Positions 35,401 to 50,150 of a DNA stretch of 64,000 nucleotides are shown here, piece by piece. The stretch comes from Paragonimus westermani. Taxonomy: Eukaryota; Platyhelminthes; Trematoda; Plagiorchiida; Troglotrematidae. The first letter of the stretch is position 1. Each line of letters opens with the position of its first letter. The translations under genes were made by a program, and so were the position numbers. The stretch lies in contig QNGE01000101.1 of assembly GCA_008508345.1 (NCBI GenBank), forward strand, positions 1 to 64,000, read 5' to 3'. Below the pieces are notes generated by a model. The model had not been told where the DNA came from. It saw only the letters and a list, made by a program, of their open reading frames with translations, and made no database searches.

Positions 35401-36603
35401 GAGACTTTGTTGATCATTGTTTTTTTCAAGTTCAAATTGTTTCCGTCGTACATATTGCTGATTTCCAGGAATTTGTTTACCAACATCTGGAGATTACCAC
35501 CTTACATCTCCTTGACTTTATGTATCGCCAAAAATGATGGACCGCCTACGTGAAACTTTACTCACCAACGGATAAAGAGTAACCAGATCAATGCAATTGT
35601 TCAATTTATGTTGAGCCGCATCCGTACGCATCGGCTGTACCACCAGGTCGGTTGTGAAGCAGCGGCCACTTTGACTGCTTTTTCACGAAGTTGCAATAGC
35701 TGTTGGTGCTGTTATGACTGGAACAACGCTTGTTGACTCAAATCTTCCTACCCAGTTGCTGTCATTCCCCATGAGGGTCAGAAGACGGTTAAGAGAAATA
35801 TACCCATGGTACGTGGTCAAATAGTTGGGTCTGTAAAAGTGATTTATTTCATCAGAATCTCGCAACACTTCACGCAGGACAGTAGTTTGGTTAGTTAGGC
35901 CTTGAAATTCCGGCCGAATATCGCGTTAAATTTGACATATTGATCCATATAAGTGCTATAGCAATAGAAAACTTTTAAGACGTAACCTTTTTTCCAACAT
36001 TGTTTGTGTCTTTAGCGAAAAGTCTAGAGAGTGTCTTATTGAGTGGTCAAAACATTTCTGAAGCTAGTCCACACCAACAACGGAGGCTGATATCGAACGC
36101 GGACCGGAGATTACAAGATTTGGTTTACAGCGTTCCACGTTACTTTTTGTTTTTAAGCAAATAAGGACAACACATTTCTAGAAGCCATAAATAAACGCTG
36201 AAGCACCGAATTACACTGAAACACATCAGAGAAGTAAAAAAGAATATATACGGCGAAATGTTGACATTTCGCATACACCCACCAGTCGCAAACGACAGGT
36301 TGCCCCAACCACTTTTGTGCACATGACGTCGGCTGGTAAGTTCGGAAAAGCATCGATTGGCTTGGCTTTCAACTGCGCAACATTATGCCAAATTGGCTTA
36401 CTGGGTCAACTTCATGATCTGTTGCATTGAGGGGTTTAGCAATCGTTTGTATTGGATTCCAAGCAGCCACCGAATCAAGTTGAGGCTGGTGTGGTGTCAG
36501 TTGTTTTAACCAATTCGGGATTTATTCGGCGACCCACTGTGGTAGTTGTCTGTCTTTTCTGTATATGCATATATCACTGCAAATGCAAATGAACCGATGC
36601 ATA
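26499..36603. other. No gene recognised
   Basis: About 10 kb of AT-rich sequence with only short frames. I saw no RT, transposase or integrase motif, no tRNA-like arm pair, and no tandem array in it. Confidence 0.5.
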
Positions 36604-36690
36604 GCACGAGAGGCAGAAGAGTTCGACAAATTACTCTCGCGGTTGCGAACAGCCACTCCTCTAGTGGTCTGAGCTACGCGCAACTACGCA
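36604..36690 (-). repeat. tRNA-like short repeat, copy 2 (weak)
   Basis: On the minus strand an A-box-like GTAGCTCAGACCACTAGAGG (about 36658-36677) is followed about 48 bases on by TTGTCGAACTC (about 36619-36629), a poor B-box. The spacing matches the other copies. The T-stem no longer pairs, so the call rests on the A-box and spacing. Confidence 0.4.
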
Positions 36691-38880
36691 GCTGTATAAG
36701 TTTGAGAAGGAGCAGACTTTAGTTTCGCGTTATACCGTTGGCTAGATTGTTACCCGTTAATGGCCAGACTAGGAAAACATTCATCCTTTAAGTTGTAAGT
36801 ATGGGTTCAATGTTCTTATTCATCGTACTATGTGGTTTGATAAGTTTCTCGAGGCATGCCATTCCTGGTAAGGTTTGTCTCAAAATCTTCCGTTTTGTAT
36901 GTAGGTTATCAGCGTTCCAGGTGCACCTAGTTATATAAAGTAGTGTTTCAATCAAACCGCGTTCATATGCAATGGTAGCAAAGCTGGAAAGGTGCAGATA
37001 TTGACCGCCTTATGTTACTTAATGGTGAACTGAGCGCTGCACCCTACCACCTACATGTCTAGTAATAAATACATCCATAACAGCTACATTGTGTTCGATC
37101 CAAATTTGTGTGATGAAGAAAGTTTGGGGTGAACATTACCGAGGAGGCTGAAAAAAGTCGAAATGAACAACAACAGTGAAAATTAAAATATCACCACAGT
37201 ATCGTTTGTGCAATAACGATTCGGCTATATAATCCAGGACATTCTTCAGAAGATGCTCACTAATGTCTAGCCTAACAGACCACCCATAGCAATCTCTTTG
37301 TAAGAAAGTAGCCCAGAATCAAGGTGAACAGTTTCTGTACACGATGCAGGTAATTTTGTCACATATATCTGAAGCCCAGTATGAACAGTTGAAACCAGCC
37401 CGCACGGAAAATTTCCAGTGAAAGTCACTGCGAAAGTACACAAGGATGGTTCACCCCTACGCTCGATCTTTTGTACAAACAATTCCGTTTAGCATGAATT
37501 CGTTAGCTGCCTCGTAAGAATCTTAGATCAAATCCGCAAAAACCTATCTCCATATTGCTTAAAGGACTCCTTCGGACTAGCCGTTACGGATATTACAGAT
37601 ATTCTCCTTTGTGGGACAGTTGACTTTTATATGATTGTATTCCTTGTCGGGACCATGATACAGCTGTTACACCGGAACACCTTAAAGATTTTCTGAAACT
37701 TGCTTTTCCACAAAGTGGCTATAGTTTTACTTACTTCTTCGCAATAAGTTTTAAGCTAGTTTCCAAAATATTTTTCGAAAGACTCACATGGAAGGAGATA
37801 TAACCTAACAATAAGTAAAAATCATTAAACGACCACGTCAAAAGTGTTGTTACGCGTCAATCTCTGATGACTGAAAAATTTCCATCATTTCAACATTTAT
37901 CAAATACTGGAAGTAGTTTTCACCTTAGTTGCTTCCTCCGCTGAATGTCCTTAAATTTATTTTCACGTGAACGCGTATCAATCAGTGAATGGAATTCAAA
38001 AAGGGTAATCAAATTAAAATCACTTGTAAATGGTGGCTTAGTTGGATGCAGTCACACATGTGCATAGTTATATGGATGTCCGTTTTAAAAGGAAATACCT
38101 CTTGAGTTTTCCATTGCCATTATCAACAGCATTAAAAACAATCTATGGTCAAGCAAAAAAGTCACCAAAAGACTATCACAGATTTGGAATTATTTGATAA
38201 GAGCAGAGTGGAAGAGGAAACCGTTCGGTCACAAACTGGTTACGGCTAGCTGCTTCTATGAGTTGTCTTTTCACTGGGCTAGTTTATTCTCCATTTGGAG
38301 GAGAAAACTTTCTTCTCATCTTACGCTTCAGTGAAATCCAAAATCGTACGAAGTCCGTTGTTGTCAAAATACGGCTATTTGTCGAACTATGGTTCGGCCC
38401 TTTGTAAAATAAGTTTTAATAGCTGCGTAGTGGTTATGGGTAGGCTGGGTCACTTGCAGAAGTTAACCAAAACTGTTGTTTGAATTGTCTACTAAAACAG
38501 CTTCTCATTTTTGTATATATCTCTGAAAAAATTGTTTGAGAAACCTTATTTCATTTGTTTTACAAAAGCTTCAAATCAGCATTTAAGTTTTACTCGGTTG
38601 AAATATTCCCAGTTTGTGATAATCATCTACTCATCGTTGAAATTCGTTTCTTAATCACGGCCTCTCTACTTTTACTGCATTCGGTACAGTCAGAAATTAT
38701 TTCGTGTTTATGAGCACACAAGTAGATAGGTTACTAATTGTCGAGGGCGTTTAAGCCGACTACTGGTTGTTAGCTCATAGTATGGATCTCAGGAAATTAC
38801 AGATGCATTGCGGAAATGCTTGTGGAATATGTTCAGATTGACAGTCCGTTAGAGATAAAGAGTGTTTCAAGAAACAAAAG
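36691..38880. other. No gene recognised
   Basis: AT-rich sequence. I see nothing that supports a gene or element. Confidence 0.5.
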
Positions 38881-39070
38881 TTTATTTAGAAAAGAGCATT
38901 GCAGGAAATCTTTTTCAAACATTTATGCGCTGTAATGAATTATAGAGATTTCTCGTCAATATTACCAAGCAGTCTACTACGAAAATTCTTGATTTTGGCC
39001 GGTTTCAAACCAGCAACTGAACCAACACGATCAAACCCAAAGTGTGCTCTCCATTTGAGCTACGTACTGA
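38881..39070 (-). repeat. tRNA-like short repeat, copy 3
   Basis: On the minus strand the A-box is GTAGCTCAAATGGAGAGC (about 39046-39063). The T-arm is GCTGG TTTGAAA CCGGC (38998-39014), with five pairs including one wobble. An AATAAA on the minus strand at 38881-38886 sits at the far end, as in copies 1 and 5. The non-tRNA part between the T-arm and AATAAA is about 110 bp. Confidence 0.6.
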
Positions 39071-42000
39071 TAGAAGAAGCTCGCAATTACCTATACTGAA
39101 CTTATTCACTGACCCGTCCTAGTGTTTTGTATGGATTTCACCAAATGATTTAGATGGATGACTGCGCAAGCAGAATATCTCGGTCAGTTCACACCGAAGT
39201 TTGTTAACCCCATTGATAAGTAGTGCAGCTGGGAGGAATTTCATGAACTTATTAATTCGGAAGAAATAATTAAAAATCTAGCCTCAGTTGTTTCAAGAAA
39301 TTTGAAAAATTTTCATCAATTTCGGTAAATATTTAAGAATCAATAATTTTGTGCCTTCAGCAGCTGAAGGAACGTATGTACGCAAAATTGTTCTTTTTTG
39401 CCACCTCTTCCTCGCCCATGGAAGTGAGAGAATTGTACGTCCGAAGTTATATTGAAGATGGCAATAATGTCGTAAGCGTGCAGTCAGGTTAACCTTAACT
39501 GGTGATTCAATCGAAACAATGCGGCAGAAGTGTTGTTTGTTTTGCGAGGGAATTCAAGATGGTGACCGTATATGTTTCCACACAATTCGTTTATCGTGAG
39601 CTTTGAATTTTTCAATTAATTCCTCCTAGACAAGCACACGTTACGAGACCTTTCTTAAAGCAAATCAAACTTAATTGCAACGAACGGTCTACTCATCATT
39701 TCAGTAACAAACGAGCAACTTGAGGACGCTCTTGTGGTAGAGATTCGAAACAGTTTAACTAGGGGTCTTAATTTTAAATAATCGAATCGAATAGATAGGC
39801 GAACGGTGTTGGTGTAATGTCAAATAATTCCACCTGCAGCCTTCCATATCCACTACATTAACAAGGAATACTTGGTGTAGTTGGGTTAAACAGCCTCCAC
39901 GGAGAAGACGAGAGCAGTACGTCATTCGAGACAGAATGAGCTTCCTAATGAGACGCAAAGTTAAGCGTGCCTGTTACGTTGTTATTATTTGGCACAGTTC
40001 ATTCTACCACAAAAAGACAGGCATTCAATAAAAATTTCACTCTTGGAGACAACGTGACAACAAGATGACGGTGAAAATACCATAGCTACAAATAGTGCAA
40101 ACCCAGTAACCGTTTGAGTCAGTGACAAAAAAATATACGCAATAAGCAATGCAATTACTAGGGTTGGCTGAAGTAAGTTCGGTTCATTAGTTAGGATTGT
40201 CGGATTGGTAGCAAAACCAAATGAAACCTACCCAGTGGATGGATACCGGACAGACGAACACACCATTCACAAGGAATGTCGGCAGATCTTAGGCTGAAAA
40301 ACATGCACTGAGATTACTAATTGACCTTCAGCTTCTATACGTGAATTAAACTATGTGAGACTTGTTTTGATGGAAGAGCTTTGTTGTATGCTTGTTGAGC
40401 GATGCCTTGCAGGAATTCCAGTTTGTTTGGACAATCTCTCTATCAGGACAGTTGTTATTCATTTCATGTTCCTGTGTCCTTTAAGAAATTCTTTATCATT
40501 TATTACACGTGGTTAGATTGTTAATGGTAAATTTCATGCTGAAGGATAATTTTTGTCGCAGGTATCGTTAATGTTTGAAGATTCGACCAAATATTCCTGA
40601 CCCTTGCAGGGAGTTGACTTTCACAAATTTGTGCTTCGTTGGACACGCTAAGCTTGCTATTATTTACTGAAGCTATAAGCAATATGTCTGTAAGTTGTCC
40701 TCTATGAAAAGCTGGCCTATACATCTTTGTATGACTGAAAGGTTTCGGAAGTGAATAGTTCTACAACTCGTCCGTGATATCAGGTTTTCCGGTAAACAAA
40801 AAGGGGGACAGGCGCGTGAGGTTGTTTTCGTTGGGCCCCAAATAACTACCCATGAATCAGAATGTACAAGGACTTCAGTCGTGTAACGCTGTACTAGAGA
40901 AAACTCGGGTATCACAAAACTGGATAGTTCCATATGCCACCAATAATTTTGCGCTGATAACACTGCCTACGGTAGAAGTCAACGTTTGATGAAATATACG
41001 TTATTGTCACCTTTAACACTGCACGTTTTCCCATCTGACAATTTGTTGTTCGCAATATTTCGGTGACAAATTGTATGCTTTTTAACGCAACTTTCGAAGT
41101 AAAGCCATCCATTTTGTGTCCAAAGTATTACACAGGAGTGTATTTGGACAACACCAATAATCTTATGTACCGCCAACAATAAGGAGAGTTACTGATCGGT
41201 TCAGCAGACTATTGTCTACGCATGTTAAGTCACATGTTACCTGGATGACGTAAACCAGACAGCGTGGTGTGCAACCTGTTAAAGATTTTGCGACTTACAA
41301 CATAAAGATGAACGTACTTCATTCATGACGCTATTCAGAAGGCGGAGAACAAAACGGTTTTACTCGTTTGACTAGTTACTCAGTCAGTTAAATACATATG
41401 TTATATCTTTAACTTTAACACTATTCACCATTGTTTCACGCGCCGTGATTTGATGGTAAACCGGTATCTTATGGCATCGTCGGCTTGAAATTGTAATTCA
41501 TTTTAAGAAATAACCATGACTCACTAGTTTATTTTCGTGTTAAATCCCTTAGCACTACTGGAATCTTGTTCTGATGGTAGAATGGTCAATGTGACCAAGA
41601 TCAACGGTTCATTTATTACTTGTAAGTAAATGTGGGTAAAAACCGGATCAGCAATTCACGTGGTGAGATACATGCTGTGTCAAAACCTTTCAGCCTTCAA
41701 TGTCCTGCGAATCACTCCTAAGAAATAATTTCTAAAGTCGGGTTCCGGACAAATAATGTCGAACGAGTTCACTAAAGTATAAACTCGTTGTGTATGACTG
41801 AACTGACAGTTTTCATTATAAATGATCTGTATTATTTAGTATTTGGGCAGCGGAGGGCCAATAGCAGACACAATGCTTGAAAGGTCTACTGCAAAAGGCA
41901 ATACGAGTGTCATGTCGTCGCTACGCTAACATTCCTAAGGATATGTCAACTGGAGCATGAACGCCTTTCGTTTGCGGTAAATCACAATCACATCACACGT

Positions 42001-45000
42001 TCGATAACGTACGTTTTTAAGGAAAACTTTGTCGATAATCAACCTTACTGGACATTTTCGCAGTAATTGAAATGACTATCTATCCAGTTTAATAAAAAAT
42101 GCGATGAATCCAGCAAAAAGTAGTAGGGGAATGTGATGATTCTGGCCGGTTAACCAATCCGATTGAATAAAATAGAAGCATTGTATTCCATGACCGTCAT
42201 CTCTTACTATGTTGTCCGCTGCATAAGGTTATCTAGGAATCCCGATCCTGAGTGTGATATTCAAGGTCGTTGAAGACGTCTCACGCATGAAATTTTCAAG
42301 ACGTGGACCCTCAGTATTTGTAACTACTCACACGTGGCATTTCAGGGTTCAAGCTTGGAACATCTATCTTTCATAAATTGCCGAAAGCACACGGCAAAAA
42401 TCTCTTTCCGGTGTATTGTACCGAAAGGTCTGTCAGGAGAACGGTAAAAAATTGCGACACATCTTCATGCCAAACGTTTCCAGACAAGAGTAAATTCGTA
42501 GAAAAAGAAAACATTCCAAATGTTGTATATAGAATTTCTTGTGTAATTGTTGCATGGCTCTAGTGTGCGTACAAATAAACCTGTCAGACGAACCCTCGTG
42601 ATAGAGGATTACTGGAGGGATATGTATTTTTCGTGCTCAGTATATATTACAATTGAAGTGTTGTATGTCACTGACAGCTTTTCTGAACAGCAGCATGTTG
42701 TAAAGTAACAACTGTGGGTAAGTTATCGTGCGTATTGTAGACATATTTGTTTGGGGGAAAGCCTTCAGTGTAACGTGAAAACGTAGCGCTTTTGCTAAAG
42801 CACGATGGTTAGGAAACTTAAGTTTGGTGGATGCTTTGGAAGCTCATTCTAACGGAATACGTTTGAGGCAGACAACAGTCGGACATGAAGGGCTGTACGA
42901 AAGACAGTTCAGTCTGTTTCCACACCTAATGGATAGCAGTTTCGTTCAGATCCACACGCACACAAGAAGATGCCAGCCAATGCATATGGACAGATATTTG
43001 TTCATTATTAGAAAGTGGCGGTTAAACGCTCATTCCAAATTAGAAACTTCACAACCAGCGTTCCTGTCAGAGTTAGAAAGGGCTATTCTGAAGCATGCCA
43101 ACTGGGTTGACGAGAAATTTTATTTCATCTTTCAAACTTTATTTTTAGAAGCAAGTCGACATTAATTCTTTTGAGTGCTAATAAGAAACCGGACCTGCAA
43201 TTAGCTCAATAAAAATGGTGAATTCTTTTGCATATGATAAAACGATGAACTGATTATTTTGTTGCCCAAAATTCTGTAACAAACTCCTAAATTTTACTGC
43301 ATTGTAGATAACCCTTTAAAAAATATGCTTTTGAAATTCGTTGTTAAAAGTTTGTTGAAGCAACAGACCTACGATACACTGTTCCATATCACTGAAAACA
43401 ATGGGTTTTACAGTCAATAACGAGTAGGCAATTGATAGGGTAATCATTGCAATAATTGTTTTCGTCAGCTTGTCAAGTGCTTGTTATCTAATAAAACATA
43501 AAAACGTCTGTTATGGAACCACACAGGAAGCACTTGAGAAAATCAAGAATTTTCTGTCAAAAATGAAGTGGTTACAACAACATAAAACACGTGGGAAATT
43601 TCCCAACCGTATAGGTCAGTGAATAATTCTGTGGACTAAACATTTTATCAACGAGAGTTTTGATGTTACCAGAACACATCTAGAAATCAAAGAACTTCAA
43701 AGGAAAAACGTGTCAAGTTGTGTTATTGAGTGTTGGATAGAGATAATTTGCTATATTCTTACTGACCCTCTGGAATTACCGTTGGAGTGTACGGCTAGCA
43801 ACCAAAACACTGAAAAATACTTTGTCAGTATGTCTCTGTAGTCTTCATATAAAGACAGGAAACAAATATACGGATATTTTAGTTCGTCGATCCTAATTAC
43901 ACCACCCACTGGATTTAATCCGTGTGCCTGTGATTGTTGTAATAATAACTTGTATTTACTTAACCTGATGGGGATATTCAGACACACGTCTGACAGGATC
44001 CATGTGGGACATAGCGTCACATACCGTAAGGTAAAATAACTTGGGCAAATATGGTTACTACTGGTGCTGAACGAAGATAGTCAAAGCAGAAATATGGTGC
44101 GTTTGAAATCAGTCACCGAATGAGAGCAAGTGGTAAACCTAAGTAAAAGACTGCATCATGTAGTTCCGCTAAAAACGTACCTTTGCGCAATCGAAAAAAG
44201 GAGTCTACTTGAAGAATAAACTTGAGCTTATCCGACGCCACTCGGCGTAGAAATAACGGTTCATAGCAAGGTGTTTAGACTGTGAACAATAGCAGTAAGG
44301 CCAATCCGCTGAAATTAAAATAGTTCCAAATCCTCTGTCGATAAAACTGACACATTTTGTACAGTGTAATTAAAGTTGTGATAAAAAAGACTAGAGTAGA
44401 AAATGTCTGTCAGTTTCAATTTGATTTTTTTAACACCCAGTCTGGGTGGAATAGCTTCACGAATAAGGATGGAAATTCCGGTAGCAAGAAAAACGCTTTG
44501 TATCAGGAAGTTTTTCTACGACGAAGGCAAAAGGCTGGTCCTGAATGAAACATTTATTTTGAAAGGTAGAAGTGCGAACCGCTCATGCGGCCAGTCACTC
44601 TGAACTGTGTCTAATATGTGGTTTGCAATAACATGTGTCACCTGGTTTGATTGGAACCGGAGCAGTCACATACTCCATCACTGAGATGTGCGTACCTGCC
44701 TAGTAAATGATAAATGTAGGTTAGTTTTTCTAAAAGCTCACTTGTCAAAGATACACTGATTAGGCTGTATATACATGAACATCTTCGTGAAGTCCGAAGG
44801 GAATGCACAGTCTTCGCCAATTTACATATTTTTTTGGAAAAGCAGTTTAATTTGTTGTTAATGAAATTGTGCACCTAACCAATTTCGTACCTTAAGCGAT
44901 TGCATCACAAACAACATATTTAAAGTTTCAATTAAGACTTTAAAAAAAGGTATGCGAAACAATTAGGTTTCAACAGTGCTTTTTTTCAAAATGAGCAGTT

Positions 45001-48000
45001 AACAAAGCAGCTCATGTATGGCAATCCATTCAATCTGCTTGCTCGACAAGATCTCAGCGGGACAATTCCAACTGCTATATTAATACGGGCAATTCGATGT
45101 AGCTTACGATCACTGTTGACGACATGTTTAGAATGGTTGTACGATTTGACGAAACACGACTTCACTGTTAGATTATCGACGGACAGCAAATGTACATAGG
45201 CTCGCTAGGTTTAAAATTATACTTTGGGTGGAAACATTCCCAGTGGATCTTCTCTATGAAAGTAATCGGAAACATTCAAGCTTTCCTGTTACCATGTAAT
45301 CAGCTGACCACATGTTAACAAGAAATCTCCATTTTTATAGTTTCCAAACGTTCACACCCATCAGCGGTCACTTTTGGGCTTATAACTACCATGGCTAACC
45401 AACTTGTCTGTCCACTAAGAAGGGAGCCACGCACACGCTGTTTGATTTGCAATGAAGGTTAGTTGACCAAGTGCGTACACCGAGCACAGCAAGCTGACGC
45501 GTCTTAATAAGACGTGTGCACGAGCAAAGGTACCGCCATTTCACTAGAAATACTATTCGGATAGCCCAAAATTCGTCCGTATTTTGGGATAGTTAGTCGT
45601 CGAAGAATGAGACTTCAAAGTTAGTTGACTGAAATACTGTCCGTTGCGCACAAGAATTTTAATAAGGGTATCTTACCAAGGCTGTCCTTAATATATGAAT
45701 GGTTCATTTAAAGACTTACATAAACACGTGCCGACCGTTTGTTTATTGCAATACTTATCCAGACGAACCATTATAACACACGTAAGCTGTTTGGAAAAAA
45801 ATAGAATGGAACAACAAATTGGTTGATCGCACCGATTATTGCGCGTTATTCCTGGGCTATGCAGACGTAGAAGAGGCATAAAATACTGGTATTTGGCTAA
45901 AGGAAAACTTGACAAACGGAACAAGGCTGTAGGTTGCTGTATTTGGGTTCTAAAGTGGTCTTCACATTATATGAAAGTGGCACACAGTTAAACCGAGTAG
46001 TCTGTGATTGTAATATACCACAAATGGTCGATCAGGCTTACTTTTCCATGGTCTGTTTTCTAGCTGTATAACCTTTGACTCCCATTGTTGCTGCTTTCAC
46101 TCGAATTAAGAAATCCATGGATGTGATTCAAACAAGCAAAAATGTCTATCACATTTGGTTACTTAGAAGCATCTCTCACAGTGGTTGCAACTGGCGTCAC
46201 ACGCTCACGGTAAGAGTTGTTCTCATCTCATTCCAAGGAACCAACACTCAGGGAGGACGATCGTTGAGTAAAAATATCTTGCGTATTTCACGTATTTCTT
46301 GAAATGCGGCTCTGTTCATGTCGTTTCATTCCTGAGATGTTAACACACTATCATACACATGCTTATTAGAGAGACGGCAATAGTTGCTCCTAAGTTATCA
46401 CAAGCTAAGCAACAAAGGTGTGCACGTCAGAATGTTGATGAGCCCTAAGTTCGTTAATGGAAGCCAGTTCTATCTTCACCCATATCTACTGACCAAAAAG
46501 TGGTGGGTGCTTAACAAAAGGTTGTTTGTTTGATGGCAAAGGGTCACGCAAAGATAAAGCTACCGTACTATTAACATTGTTTTAACTTTAGGGAATTTTA
46601 ACTCTACAGTTTAAAATCTTTTAAAATTTGGTCGAATTTCGTCGCACTATTATTGCTGTAGATAATATATTCACACCGGGAGTTCCTTCGAGATTTTTCT
46701 ATTGAGCAGTGTGAGGTACTGCATTTTTCTGATTCGTTCTAAAAGTGAACTGTAAATTGATTGCGATGGAACCTTGGTCTACCAAAATTGGCCAAATTTA
46801 GTGGTTTTTCACACAGTCCAGTGATAACCAGTCGGTAGTTAGCAACCCGGATTCACATTCGAGGTCACACTAAAGAATACGTTTTGGAGGTCATTTGATT
46901 TTCACCTCAAGCCACTTGAGTACAGACAATGAGAGAAAAAGGCGTCACTAGTAAATAATTGTCCAGGTTTGGCAAAACAGCTTCGTAAGTTTAAATGAAC
47001 TTCTTGTGAACTAGTACACATGCAAAATAAATTATTCACTTGCCTTTTATATGTTTACTACCTAAAAATTACACCACGTGTTCCAAGATTCGTGCAAACT
47101 GGATGTAAACGATTCTGAAGCCGCAACGGATAATACGTTGATCCGTACTTGGAGGAAGCATTACCGAGAGCTGGGAAACCCGCCTGATCTTTGGAACTAG
47201 GTACAGATTTGCTACTGAGTTAATGAAGTAACACACCTATTGTAGGTATGAGTTGAGCATTTGAAAATTCGACAGTTCCGCGGTTTTGTGAAGTTCTTTG
47301 AATCATTACTACTTCGGATATGACTTCATAGACTGAACAGATGGCGAATTTTCTCATGTAGTAATCGGGCAAACCAGTGTCCTGATTACGCTTGTACGCT
47401 ACCACCCTCATTCCAGGGTTAGCCTTTACTCGCTGCCTACTGTGAGCTACAGTGTGAAAGTTAGTATAATTTAACCAGCACACTGCTTAAGCAACAGCAG
47501 TTGTTTAATCTTCAGTCAACCATTTCATTTCCTTGATATAAAAACGTTTCTCTGAAGATATATTATCAAATTATCATGTCGAATGTTATTGATGTCTTAT
47601 ATATTTAACAACCTACGTATTATCCCGCAGAAATGAAAACTATTCCCTCTCAAAATCTTGCGCACTTTCTCCGGTTTACGTAGTCTGATCACAGAGGTAT
47701 TCGAATAGAAGTCCGAAATAAGTACACTGACGTTCTTTGTCCTGAATTACTCTTTCCTGGTTTGTTGTCAGGCTTCAGATAATTTTACAGCGCTGAGTGC
47801 ACAGAAAGGCAGAATGTGAGTACGACAAACAACCGATTAAAATTGTTGTTTTCCTGCCAGTTTTGAGCCAACTGCTTTCAAACAGAATACTATATTCTAG
47901 GTGTGTGTTTGATGGAGAACACCAGCACTGCACGTCGCGAGCTAACATGTAATTATAGTCGCGTGTGAGTAAAGCTTAGATCCAGCGGTCAGGTTTAGTG

Positions 48001-49779
48001 CATTCTCCAGAAGCTTATGTAGCTGCACGTTTGTACACGACAATTTGGTCAGTGTTCTGCGTAGTTGCTTCATGGAGGCATGATAGAGGTTCCCACTTTG
48101 GTCGTGACGGCGATGCAAACAAGTGACGAACTTTTTGAGAACAATATTGGAGAACAGTATTTCTTTTTGGAAGTCGCTAGCTGACAAACTATGAAAATGC
48201 GAAAGGTGGAATTAATCGCGAATGGGGGCAAACTTAGAGCGCAAGGAATGGATAAGTTTATTGAATGAGAAGGCCACCTGTAAGGTACTCACAAAACTTT
48301 TAAACCGGGTAGATACTTTACACCTGTGTCCCACGTTCCATGGAAGAAGATATATTGGGATCCAAAAATAGTCAATCGTAATTATGAATTCATTCAACTG
48401 AAACTTTCAGGGACAGTCTATTCAAAATACCTTTAACCCAAGCAGAATTAACTTTGACAATGAAATGGATTGCACATTTTACGTTCAGTCCCCGTTCATG
48501 AGGATGCAGTTAAGCAAAATGAACTAGATGAGAGCATCCAAAGTGCACCTTCATCTCCGAGTGTTGGTCTATGATGCCTTGTTGCTCTGCACTGAAAATG
48601 ACAAATTTCGTAATCCTGAACAGTTTCATCGTCAACCAGATGGAACAGTCATGTGAGCAGACAATAAAATAACTCTAACAGAGATTTTTTATTCAGAAAT
48701 TTGGACTAGAATTAGGTTCTAATTTACTGCATGCCACATTGGCAACACTAAAGATTCGGCTGATCTAGACAAACGTTAAGTGACCTGGTGTAGTGGCTAG
48801 AATTTTTTTCGTAATGACCAGAAGTTTGTGTGAATTTGAGAAGAACAATCGCATGGTTTTTCTGGGTAAATTAACAAGTCGTCCGGAAGATAGCTTTATT
48901 AAACGATTTGACTAATAATTCCACGTGGTCCACACAGTATGTCGACATTATTATGTTCATTTCTGTCATCCACAAATACGCACCATTAACTTTAGTTTTC
49001 TCAAAAGTAAGGCGAATTAGTACACGAGGTAGTCCTGGAAAGACTGGGAATTGGCAACGACCAGTCTGCAACCTATTAGTTCTTGGAGAAAAATTGCGAA
49101 AAGCCAGTGAAGCCTGAACCGCCATTAGAAGAGAAATTTGTTGCTGAAAAGAATAGGATGTTTATTTAGACGTTAGTTAAAGGTGAAAAACTCAGAAGAC
49201 GTACCATTATTGTAACAATCAACAAAACATTCAACGCAGGTGGACAGCTGAATGTTGAGCTCCAGAGGCAGCATCTTCTTCCAGTCGAAATAGCTCAATT
49301 TGTGTTGTTCAAACTTTATTGCACATACCAGTCATATGTAACTGCGTAGAATTTTAAAAATGCAGAAACGAGATCCGTTTGTTACATAAACGGAAGAATA
49401 CTCACTCAGATGTGCTGGGAAATATATCTTACAGCGACATGTTAACGCAACTGAGGTCAGCAAACGACTAGTTTCTACAGTCGGCACACTCGCCGGTGTT
49501 CCTGTTCACTCAGTCAGTGTACTGAGAACATGTTTTTGCCACTTTGATCAGCGGACCACATGGCTTGCTGAAGTAGTACTAGTCGGTCGACTCATGCCAC
49601 TTGACTGTCGTCACAATTGACTGATCATGATCTCGGTGACCTTTTCTAACGTGCAGACTGATTAGCGGTTATACAGTTGTTTGATTTTTCGAATGGTTGG
49701 TGCTTTTGAAAAGTTCAGCTGTGTTTTAACTACTGAAGGAGGCAAACGGTTATAAGATTTTAGATGAAAATCAACTGCG
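39071..49779. other. No gene recognised
   Basis: About 10.7 kb of AT-rich sequence. Frames of up to about 113 codons (for example 42824-43165) have no recognisable domain and are of a size expected by chance. A small palindrome CGTCTTA-A-TAAGACG lies near 45501-45515. Confidence 0.5.
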
Positions 49780-49870
49780 ACAAACCTGGGCTTCAGTTGG
49801 ATACGAACCAACTACAGAAATAGCAAGACCAAACGCGTCAAACGTTGCACCAGCTAAACAAAAAAGCCAC
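49780..49870 (-). repeat. tRNA-like short repeat, copy 4
   Basis: On the minus strand an A-box-like TTTAGCTGGTGCAACG (about 49844-49859) is followed by a T-arm with five perfect pairs, GTTGG TTCGTAT CCAAC (49796-49812). The bases after it (CTGAAGCCCAGG) resemble those after the T-arm of copy 1 (CAAAGCCCAG), which supports one family. Confidence 0.6.
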
Positions 49871-50016
49871 GTCAGGAGCTAAGAAATGTCACACTTGCAC
49901 TGAGTCACCCGAAAAATCATATGGAACCTGTAACATCATCTAGCAGATCGACGACCCAAACAGGATTTATTAACAGCTTACGCTGAAACCCACTGACGTC
50001 ACTGCTGAACATTGAA

Positions 50017-50150
50017 ACTTTATTATTTCTAAGTAATGTGGCTAATTACACAAGTTACTTGAGATGCGACTGCGAAAATCCTAGTTCCAGTTGGATTGGA
50101 ACAAGCGACAAAATCGGTATGCCAATGCTCAGCAGTAGCATTATGCATAT
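50017..50150 (-). repeat. tRNA-like short repeat, copy 5 (T-stem decayed)
   Basis: On the minus strand there is an A-box-like GCTACTGCTGAGC (50127-50139) and a B-box-like GCTTG TTCCAAT CCAAC (50090-50106) in which two T-stem pairs are lost. An AATAAA on the minus strand lies at 50019-50024. A further A-box/B-box-like pair may follow at 50205-50262 on the same strand, but it is too weak to call separately. Confidence 0.5.

Noticed and set aside
42824..43165. 113-codon frame as a gene
   Set aside because: No recognisable domain, and the length is within chance expectation for this much sequence.
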